Below are positions 57,062-64,000 of a stretch of DNA of 64,000 nucleotides, in pieces. Source of the DNA: Leguminivora glycinivorella (Eukaryota > Arthropoda > Insecta > Lepidoptera > Tortricidae); assembly GCF_023078275.1 (NCBI RefSeq), contig NC_062971.1:18724001-18788000 (forward strand), given 5' to 3'. The notes under the pieces were generated by a model, which saw only the letters and a program-made list of their open reading frames with translations, did not search any database and was not told the origin of the DNA. How positions within the stretch are numbered: the stretch's first letter is position 1; each line of letters begins with the position of its first letter. The translations under genes were made by a program, and so were the position numbers.

Positions 57062-57640
57062 TTTGTTGCCACAAAAGTGGTTTAGGTTAGGTTAGAACTG
57101 TGAACATTAAAGAAACAATTTGTTGCAAGAAAAGTGGTTTAGGTTAGGTTAAGAGGATGGAACGCCGGAGTGGGTTTAGTGGGTAGGGCCAAGTTTCCCC
57201 CCTCTCGACAGGGGAGGGGAAAGAAACGGCGAGTCCCACACATCGTGCGTAACAGCATTCCCACTCCGTCAAAAAAAAAAAAAAAGAACTGCGACAACCA
57301 CAAAATCGACTTGTTGGCGCAAAATTGGGTTAGGTTAGGTTAGAACTGTGACCATTAAAGAAACGACTTGTTGCAACAAAATTGGGTTAGGTTAGGTTAG
57401 AGCTGTGACCATTAAAGAAATGACTTGTCAGAAAAGTGGGTTAGGTTAAAACTGCAACAACCACAAAATCGACTTATTGGCACAAAATTGGGTTAGGTTA
57501 GGTTAGAACTGTAACCATTAAAGAAACGACTTTTCAGAAAAGTGGGTTAGGTCAGGTTAGAACTGTGACCATTCAAGAAACGACTTGTTGTAAGAAAAGT
57601 GGGTTAGGTTAGTTTAGAACTGCGACAACCACAAAATCGA
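57062..57640 (+). repeat. About 57-bp minisatellite with TTAGGTTAGG in each unit
   Basis: Eight or so units read about 'aaagtgggttaggttaggtt', then 'agaactgtgaccattaaaga' and 'aacgacttgttgc'. Some are variants with 'actgcgacaaccacaaaatc'. The 'ggttaggttagaactgtgac' block is shared with the minisatellite at 30640-30872, 26 kb away. Confidence 0.85.
57155..57285 (+). mobile_element. Retroposed fragment with poly(A)15 tail inside the minisatellite
   Basis: 'atggaacgccggagtgggtt', 'tagtgggtagggcc', then a GC-rich block and 'cagcattcccactccgtc', end in 15 A residues. I recall this as the 3' end of a common lepidopteran retroelement. It splits one TTAGG unit. The flanking 'aaga'/'agaa' is too short to define a target duplication. 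Confidence 0.65.
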
Positions 57641-57964
57641 CTCTAAATCGACTTTAGGACATCTAATACATCTACAAAATTATAGAAGGAGCAAAACTAT
57701 TAGGGCACTGAATATTAGTTTAAATCGCTATAGGAGTAATAATTATTAGGCCATACAATGCATTAGGTAGTTAAGTATTATGACAATGAATTATTATGAA
57801 AAACTATATTAGTATAACTAATGAGTATGCCAATTAATATTAGTTCACAACATTTTGGACATAAAGATTTCATCCAAAACTGAATAGGGCAACCAAAATT
57901 AGGCCATATCATCATTAGGCCAACTGATCATTATACCAAAGAGTTTTAGGCGAAACAAAAATAG

Positions 57965-59300
57965 AAGAAAAAACTTTAGGAATCTAGATATACATCCATT
58001 CCTGGCGACTTCCAACGTTAACATATATATATATATATATTCTGATGGCCCATATCACAACACTGAACCGTATAACTATTAACAGTGTGTGTTCTGAAGA
58101 TAATGTATAGGTTAAATAATATCAAAAAAAAAAAAAATCTCAGGAAATGCAAATTCACTGACGGATGCCGAACGATGCTTAAACACAGTAGATATTCAAA
58201 CTGTAAAATTAAATGCGGTAGGTACCACGATTGACTTCAAACAAAAATCCTAACGGATGGGCAATAACTTATTAATATTTTAGTGGCAATAAATACACGA
58301 GTTGGTGCCATAAAACATACCGGTTTTGGAAAGAAGCCTAATTAAATGTTTTAATTACCCACATTTGTCTTAAGTTCGAGAAATGTGACATTATTATTTC
58401 TTAATGAAGAACCACTGGATTTTGCTTAAATTATTAATCAAATTAAATATTTAGCGAATTTTGTCAATGTGAGTTTTAATAATGTACATACTTCATTTAT
58501 TTCTCCAAACAAGACAAAACGTTTAAGTTGGATAAGAATTTAAAGCAACCTACAAATCAAACGGAATCGTTTGTACCGTTTTCACTTTAGAGTGTTAAAG
58601 TAATATTTTAAGCGTTCTTACATTTTAAATACCTATTATTTATATTTCGACGAATAAAAGCTACGGCAGAAACTTGTGTAGGAATGTAGGTACCTACTTA
58701 TTTTTTCTCGTCTAAATACTAGCCCGTACACCCACAAAGAAATGGTGGTAAAAACAAGTCTCTAGAACTTGATTTAGATACATTGGTACTGATTAATGGC
58801 TAGCTAAACGAAATTAAAGTTCGTGTTTTTGTGTTTAATGACATAATAATGTCTGGTTTTCTTTTTTTTTATATCATAAATCAGTAAAGTATTTAGAAAA
58901 GTAGATAACACCTTCGATGTAGATTTGACGCACCATCTTTTGGCAGTTTGTGATAACTTTAACTATAAAGCACTGTCGATATCATATCTTGATAAATCGA
59001 TGGTAACATTGATAGCTAATAAAATAACATTTACGAGTATATAATATATGATTAAAGGTACATATAACGATCCTTACCGCCACTTTTTGCTTACAATATT
59101 CGCTGCTCCTTAGATAGATCTCCAACCATCGGATACTATTTGCATATAGGTAATCTTAATCCCAAGAATACGTACCTGAAAGAAGATTGGAGTAAATTAA
59201 TGAATGAACTCAATGTTCATACTAAATAAGGACCAGATAGATCACTAAACAAAAATGGCTGATCTCATTATTTCCCAAATCACATATTTTTTAAGGGTTA
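57965..59300. other. No gene recognised; (TA)n at 58021-58040
   Basis: AT-rich with one short dinucleotide microsatellite and a poly(A) run near 58122. Nothing else supported. Confidence 0.35.
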
Positions 59301-59329
59301 CCCTTATCTGGTAGAATAATTTTAGTCCG

Positions 59330-59990
59330 AAACACACTTCACATAACATGTTTCGCAGAAACACTTTCAGTCGAATGGTAATTTTGCAGAAAACTTAGTT
59401 GGCATTATTACTACCATGCATAAGACACATTTGGCAGAATATTGTTTTACAGAACATTACTTTGGTCGACTTTGATTTAGCATAATTGTATGTACCATAA
59501 TAATCTTATAGCATAATATTACATTAGCAGAATTATTACACGCTATCATAAAAGAAAAACTGCCCCAGAGTCACCGTTAGGTACGACGACGAGCGAAGCG
59601 AGGAGAAGTGTTAGGTATCTTGCATCCCCAACACATCTAACTCGCTATTATTATTTTATTATTCAAATAAGTTACACAGCATAACAGTAAAAACTAAGGC
59701 ACTGTGAAACTAAAAATAAAAAAGAACAATATATATATCACATATTAAAAAATAGCAAATCAAATCTATCAAATAGCAACTTTATGCCGCCTAAATATTA
59801 TGCACAAAAATATTATCTGCAAAAGTATTGTTCGACTAGAAGACTATTATGATCATCAACATTATGACAACAGACGATTCGGTATTACAAAAATCTGCGA
59901 AATGATTTATGCCAAAGCATATTCTGCGTAAGATGTTTCTGCCAAACGTGACTTCTGCCAAATATATGCGTAAAAAGTTTCTGCTAGATA
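59330..59990. repeat. Composite repeat locus 3: degenerate inverted arms around a LINE-tail core
   Basis: The left flank (59330-59560) has repeated 'GGCAGAAtat', 'TTGCAGAAaa' and 'agcATAATatta'. The right flank (59785-59990) has the inverse 'TATTATctGC', 'aTTCTGCgt', 'ttTCTGCCaaa'. The core (59575-59730) holds 'gacgagcgaagcgaggag', with TTAGGTA on both sides, and a LINE tail. There is no TTAGG minisatellite here. Confidence 0.5.
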
Positions 59991-60400
59991 ATAGTGAACC
60001 GTTTTTTAAGCTATAACAGGGTGATATTATAACAAAAAGGAAGTAATTCCATAATCTCCTAGACACAAACATATCCAACATCTGACTAAATGTGCTTATT
60101 TGAAAAGATGAAGCATCAAAGATATGAATTGTATTGCAAACGGCACAAATTCCTGCTATGCTGATTTGATAGAGCGAAATGATTTCCAAGCATTGCCACT
60201 CACATCAAAAGGGATAAGATACTGAGGTAAGCCTGGTTTAATAATATGTACTTGGCAACGTTGTATGAATATTAAACAAATTGCGGTTTCAATATTGCCA
60301 TTACGCAGAGCTAAAAAAACTACACTAATTATGAACCTACTCTGAGACTGTGACACGTAACACGTAAAGGACATGAGATGCAGCAAAAATAACATACTTT
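59640..60400 (-). mobile_element. LINE 3' region (minus strand), split by degenerate repeats
   Basis: On the minus strand the 3' terminus (59724-59640) reads 'gtttcacagtgccttagttt', then 'ttactgttatgctgtgtaac', then an AATAATA tail. The block 60400-60030 upstream contains 'ggaaatcatttcgctctatc', then 'aaatcagcatagcaggaatt', which I recall from the 3' UTR of the same kind of element. Open frames at 59836-60189 and 60156-60395 run over this UTR and are not genes. Confidence 0.45.
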
Positions 60401-60597
60401 AATGATAACAAACAATATATATTACATATAAATTGTATTGTATTGTATATTAAACAATAACAAGAATCGATTAATGTACTTAACAAATAGACGCATTAAC
60501 GCGTCATAAAAAATAATAGATATATCCACATATATTACCTACAATTAATCTAAAATCGAAAGTGATCTACTCCATTGATTTTGGTGGACTGGTTGCT

Positions 60598-60735
60598 GTT
60601 CGACGACAACAACGTACAAAGCGCAATCTGCGATTTTTTCTTGTAGCAGATAGCACCTTGTACGTTGGTGGGTAAGGTGCAATTTTCTGAAAAAAAAAAT
60701 TGCAGATTGTACCTTATACGTTGTTGTCGTCGTGT
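60598..60735. repeat. Fold-back MITE with CGACGACAACAACGTA ends
   Basis: Left arm 'cgacgacaacaacgtacaaa', then 'gcgcaatctgcgattttttc', matches the reverse complement of the right arm ending at 60735. The loop repeats 'caccttgtacgttggtg'. No coding content and target duplication unresolved. Confidence 0.65.
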
Positions 60736-60737
60736 TG

Positions 60738-60904
60738 TAAATTTAAATAGATATCATACACGAAAGAAAAAACGACAGGGCCCACTGGTGGCCGAGCCGG
60801 GAATCGAACCCGGGTCTTCAGCTTACGCGGCTAACGTCCTCACCACTAGACCACCCGCCCGCCCAGTGGTTTTTCTTTCGTGTATGATATCTATTTAAAT
60901 TTAT
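60738..60904. repeat. Palindrome enclosing a tRNA-like sequence
   Basis: The 34-base arms 60738-60771 and 60870-60904 (TAAATTTAAATAGATATCAT, then ACACGAAAGAAAAA) are near-perfect inverted repeats. A further 'ccactgg'/'ccagtgg' pair lies inside. The loop contains the tRNA-like element on the minus strand. Confidence 0.8.
60787..60855 (-). tRNA. tRNA-derived sequence (probably a pseudogene or SINE head)
   Basis: On the minus strand the 5' GGTGGTC pairs with 3' GGCCACC (seven pairs with one G-T). The A box TGGTCTAGTGG and B box GGTTCGATTCC match the pol III consensus, and the T arm CCGGG/CCCGG is intact. The anticodon stem is plausible (TTAGC/GCTGA), but the 7-base loop CGCGTAA has G where U33 should be and the D arm is short. 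I read it as a tRNA-derived repeat rather than a working gene. No terminal T run follows directly; a T5 run lies about 16-20 bases downstream. Confidence 0.55.
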
Positions 60905-60937
60905 AATTTATGTATAGTAGTGTGACTACTTGAAAAA

Positions 60938-61502
60938 CCGGCCAAGAGCGTGTCGGGCCACGCTCAGTGTAGGGTTCCGTAGTTTTCCGTATTTTTCTCA
61001 AAAACTACTGAACCTATCAAGTTCAAAACAATTTTCCTAGAAAGTTTTTATAAAGTTCTACTTTTGTGATTTTTTTCATATTTTTTAAACATATGGTTCA
61101 AAAGTTAGAGGGGGGGGACGCACTTTTTTTTCCTTTAGGAGCGATTATTTCCGAAAATATTAATATTATCAAAAACCGATCCAAGTAAACCCTTATTCAT
61201 TTTTAAATACCTATCCAACAATATATCACACGTTGGGGTTGGAATGAAAAAAAATATCAGCACCCACTTTACATGTAGGGGGGGTACCCTAATAAAACAT
61301 TTTTTTCCATTTTTTATTTTTGCACTTTGTTGGCGTGAATGATATTCATATTGGTACCAAATTTCAGCTTTCTAGTGCTTACGGTTACTGAGATTATCCG
61401 CGGACGGACGGACGGACGGACGGACGGACGGACGGACGGACGGACGGACAGACAGACATGGCGAAACTATAAGGGTTCCTAGTTGACTACGGAACCCTAA
61501 AA
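60938..61502. mobile_element. 'agggttccgtag' repeat with (GGAC)n microsatellite, full-length-like copy
   Basis: It begins 'ccggccaagagcgtgtcggg', then 'ccacgctcagtgtagggttc', and ends 'ttgactacggaaccctaa', so GGGTTCCGTAGT is inverted at the two sides. A GGAC microsatellite (61402-61450) and 'ggcgaaactataagggttcc' precede the right end. The first 150 bases recur at 63666-63814 in inverse orientation. I recognise it as a high-copy lepidopteran family of uncertain class. Confidence 0.7.
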
Positions 61503-61504
61503 AG

Positions 61505-62050
61505 AACAAATCGAAAAATATTCAAATAAATAATTTGATTTTCACCTCACTAGCTCGGAAAGGACTTTTTTATTCTTTAAAAACAGATAGCAAAATCGCA
61601 TTTTATCCACAAGAGTGCAAAGAATATTTGAAATCCGAACGTGTCATTAGTTACTTTTTTAAATATAAATTCTTGTAAAGGCATGTCCAAGACGGGACAA
61701 TTTTCTCCCTGTGCTTAAATTGTCTTAACAAATCATGTGATCTGAACGTAAAAATAATTTCATATAGAATTGTATCCGACTAAAAACACTAAATTCAAAC
61801 AATTTTATAACATGATTTTACCATAAAACACTTGAAATCGTGCAAAAAATTGTATTTTTGACTTTTCCACTGTACTTATTCAGAACGCACCTTAAGTAAC
61901 ATTGCAATCTCAAAACGCGTGAAACGGAACGCACCCAAATAGATTTTTCTTCTTGATTCTTAATTTGAAACTTTTGTGGTGTCGGTGGGTGCATAGTGGA
62001 ACTTGTAATAAACGCAAATTGACTTATTTCTGTGCAATTATGTTCCAGTT
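61505..62050. other. No gene recognised
   Basis: AT-rich linker between two repeats; nothing supported. Confidence 0.3.
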
Positions 62051-62052
62051 GA

Positions 62053-62142
62053 TTTTTAACCCCCGACGCAAAAACGAAAGGGTGTTATAAGTTTGACGTG
62101 TCTGTCTGTGTGTATGTCTGTCTGTCTATCTGTCTGTCTGTT

Positions 62143-62224
<82 letters not shown>

Positions 62225-62386
62225 TCTGTCTGTGGCATTGTAGCTCTCGAACGGATGAACCGATTTTGATTTAGTTTTTTTGTCTGAAAGCTGAGTTAGT
62301 CGGGAGTGATCTTAACCACGTTTCATTAAAATCGGTCCACTATATTGCGGTCGGGGGTTTTTTCAAAATTTTAATTTTGTGGTTAT
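62053..62386 (+). mobile_element. AACCCCCGAC repeat with (CTGT)n/(GT)n microsatellite, copy 2
   Basis: Same limits and order as 50172-50476. The microsatellite is longer and contains a (GT) run of about 50 bases at 62172-62222. The part after the microsatellite lacks the 'cctgaagcctagtgcggaag' seen in copy 1. A His/Thr-rich minus-strand frame across it is a microsatellite artefact. Confidence 0.75.
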
Positions 62387-62435
62387 ATTGCGTGTTTCCT
62401 AGCTTTAGTGAGGTGAAAAGTTATGTGTTACACAC

Positions 62436-62655
62436 GGGATGCAAAGTTATTTTACCTCGTGTGTATTGCAACACTCTCTACGCTCAGGATTCTATTTTTG
62501 AACTACTCGCTTCGCTCAGGATTCTATTTTCGAACCACTCGCTTCGCTCGTGGTTCAACCATAGAATCCATTCGCTAGCTCGTAGTTCAACCCTAGAATC
62601 CATTCGCTAGTTCGTGTTGCAATTCCACACTCGGTTAAAATACAACTTTGCTCCC
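62436..62655. repeat. Palindromic repeat with 'ctcgcttcgctcg' subrepeats
   Basis: 'gggatgcaaagttattttac', then 'ctcgtgtgtattgcaacac', is mirrored by 'gttgcaattccacactcggt', then 'taaaatacaactttgctccc'. The middle holds short repeats of 'gaactactcgcttcgctc', 'aggattctatttt' and their inverses 'tagaatccattcgctagc'. It looks like a fold-back element with an internal minisatellite. Confidence 0.6.
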
Positions 62656-62746
62656 TTGTATAACAAATAACTATTGTTCCCTAGCTGTGGTTGTTGTTGG
62701 TTAGATTAAACTACATTTCTTTGCCAACTACGAGTATTTACCTCTG

Positions 62747-63137
62747 TAGATAGATAGATAGATAGAATACTCTTTATTTCCACACCTCTGCAAAAGATAC
62801 AGCAGAGACAAAACAATCCATACTAATATTATAAATGGGAAAGTGTGTGTGTCTGTTTGTTTTGTCCGTCTTTCATGGCAAAACGGAGCGACAAATTGAC
62901 GTGTTTTTTTAAGTGGAGATAGCTGAAGGGATGGAGAGTGACATAGGCTACTTTTTGTCTCTTTCTAACCCCCTATTTCCCTAAACTGGGGGGTGGAAGT
63001 TTGTATGGAACATTCCGCAATTTTCGAATTTAACGCGAGCGAAGCCGTGGGCAAAAGCTAGTTTATTATAAATAGAGGCATACACACTACACAGGCAGTC
63101 TTATCGCTAAAGAACGATCTCTTTCAGACAACCTTAT
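62747..63137 (-). mobile_element. LINE 3'-end fragment with (GATA)n, split by a Helitron-like insert
   Basis: On the plus strand (GATA)n is followed by 'gaatactctttatttccaca' and 'cagcagagacaaaacaa'. After the 245-base insert it resumes with 'tttattataaatagaggca', then 'acaggcagtcttatcgct' and 'cagacaacctt'. It is the inverse of the family at 56795-56955. Confidence 0.75.
62817..63061 (+). mobile_element. Helitron-like non-autonomous element (245 bp)
   Basis: The insert starts TCCATACTAATATTATAAAT and ends 'gccgtgggcaaaagCTAG', so it has the 5' TC and 3' CTRR ends of Helitrons. It sits between A and T without a target duplication. The interior 'gaaagtgtgtgtgtctgttt' and 'gcgagcgaagccgtgggcaa' are, as I recall, hallmarks of the lepidopteran Lep1-type Helitron family. 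The uninterrupted host repeat at 56795-56955 confirms the boundaries. Confidence 0.75.
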
Positions 63138-63139
63138 TT

Positions 63140-63570
63140 TGGTATTTAGATCTAAATGTTGTATAAATACCGATATTTCTGTATAGGATGACAACACTGT
63201 TCGTCGACTCGAGTCGGCAACATTAAAGTCTACTGTATTATTGCAAAAAAACGGTAAGGCAATGACAGCGATATTTGACCATTTGTATGTAGATGAGATG
63301 GTGATCCCTTATCGGTATGCGCAGTAAAGGTTTTGATCGGGTTTTGCATGATAATGTCTAATAAACTCGGTATAGTGTGTATGATATGGATGAATGGCTA
63401 GAATTACGAAAACCGACAAAAGATATTAAATGTAAATTTTATATTGTATATTATTTTATTTTACTTTAGTTTGTAAATTATATGTAGATGCAAAAGGTAA
63501 TATCTAAACATTATACTTTTTATGCTCTTCATTTGGACTACCTGTAGGCCTAGCACATGATCCGTCCGTC
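63140..63570. other. No gene recognised
   Basis: AT-rich linker; nothing supported. Confidence 0.3.
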
Positions 63571-63575
63571 CGGAG

Positions 63576-63664
63576 TATGTCGCCGCGAGATAGATGACAC
63601 GTCTTTGTCTAATTGTATTAATGACATAAGGACAGGTTTTTTGTCTATCTCGCGGCGACCATAT
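63576..63664. repeat. MITE-like palindrome with 'tcgccgcgagatag' ends
   Basis: 'tatgtcgccgcgagatagat', then 'gaca', at the left is mirrored by 'tgtctatctcgcggcgacca', then 'tat', at the right, with a loop of about 45 bases. It abuts the next repeat copy directly. Confidence 0.7.
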
Positions 63665-63665
63665 G

Positions 63666-63814
63666 TTTGAAAAATATAAAAAAAATCACAAAAGTAGAAC
63701 TTTATAAAGACTTTCTAGGAAAATTGTTTTGAACCCGATAGGTTTAGTAGTTTTTGAGAAAAATATGGAAAACTACGGAACCCTACACTGAGCGTGGCCC
63801 GACACGCTCTTGGC
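63666..63814. mobile_element. 'agggttccgtag' repeat, truncated inverse copy
   Basis: 'ttttgagaaaaatatggaaa', then 'actacggaaccctacactga' and 'gcgtggcccgacacgctctt', is the inverse of 60938-61090. Only the end that carries 'gtgtcgggccacgctc' is kept, so truncation is from the microsatellite side. Confidence 0.75.
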
Positions 63815-64000
63815 TAGGACCTACTAGAAGCCAAAGTTGGGATTAATGTCGAACAACTAATATCGCCAGCTCTATAATTTATTCGAGACAAATATATGTA
63901 TAACCTACTTAATTCAAGTGACATTAAACGCACACTTGCAAATCCATATAGTATCTTTAAATTAATTAGTGTTTCGTTTAGAAATTTATCCAGTGGACAA

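Larger units (their letters stand above)
56440..57960. repeat. Composite repeat locus 2: degenerate arms around a TTAGG-bearing minisatellite
   Basis: The left flank (56440-56760) is made of degenerate units around GGCCTAAT and GCATAAT. The right flank (57650-57960) carries the inverse, ATTAGGCC and ATTATG. The core is the minisatellite at 57062-57640. The left arm is separated from the core by a retroposed tail (56795-56955). Same plan as 30325-31135. Confidence 0.65.

Noticed and set aside
59836..60395. Two overlapping minus-strand hydrophobic proteins
   Set aside because: They fall on what looks like a LINE 3' UTR and on degenerate repeats; hydrophobicity reflects T-rich DNA.
60787..60855. 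Functional tRNA gene
   Set aside because: The anticodon loop lacks U33, the D arm is short, no T run follows directly, and it sits in a palindromic repeat.
62056..62238. His/Thr-rich minus-strand protein
   Set aside because: It is the translation of a GT/CTGT microsatellite.

Overview
The window is eukaryotic, AT-rich, intron- or intergene-like DNA, most probably from a moth or butterfly (Lepidoptera). I base this on several short repeat families that I remember as widespread in lepidopteran genomes: 3' ends ending in the 'gggacgtgtaatg', 'ggaggatgatgatg' and 'aagggatctcttccag' types, 'AACCCCCGAC' elements with CTGT microsatellites, 'agggttccgtag' elements, a Helitron-like element ending GGGCAAAAGCTAG, and TTAGG motifs. 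These assignments come from memory and were not searched. No complete host protein-coding gene can be supported. A few CpG-rich patches and short open stretches with plausible splice sites are listed at low confidence.

Layout. Bases 1 to about 8,090 are a minus-strand Jockey-clade non-LTR retrotransposon that runs off the left edge. It has an ORF1 with three zinc knuckles and an ORF2 with endonuclease, reverse transcriptase and the start of RNase H. ORF1 is split by a 3,338-bp DNA element (3932-7269) with imperfect terminal inverted repeats (TIRs) and a TA target duplication. That insert has subterminal repeats at both ends, a 390-bp fold-back and a small two-exon open frame. Bases 8.1-24.9 kb are mostly featureless AT-rich DNA with scattered small elements: a fold-back MITE, a 127-bp hairpin insert with a 14-bp target duplication, a hAT-like MITE, a diverged tandem repeat interrupted by a retroposed 3' tail, and a LINE 3' end.

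Bases 24,964-27,910 form a 2.9-kb fold-back element. Its arms enclose two opposed arrays of a 100-bp satellite, with a different higher-order period in each arm. Bases 30.3-31.1 kb, 56.4-58.0 kb and 59.3-60.0 kb are three loci with one architecture: degenerate roughly 20-bp repeats, a core, then the same kind of repeats inverted. Two of the cores are minisatellites carrying TTAGGTTAGG. Bases 43,545-44,335 are a short TIR element with 70-bp inverted ends and an ATG-initiated exon-like frame with a splice donor. Bases 46,928-48,306 are a 5'-truncated R4/Dong-type retrotransposon (reverse transcriptase thumb, zinc finger, restriction-like endonuclease) in a TAA-rich target, flanked by a 28-bp direct repeat.

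The last 3.5 kb (60.5-64 kb) is a dense repeat mosaic. It includes a tRNA-like sequence in the loop of a palindrome, a Helitron-like insertion whose empty site can be seen in a second copy of the host repeat at 56.8 kb, and several microsatellite-bearing elements. The window therefore reads as layered mobile-element biology rather than a host gene cluster.
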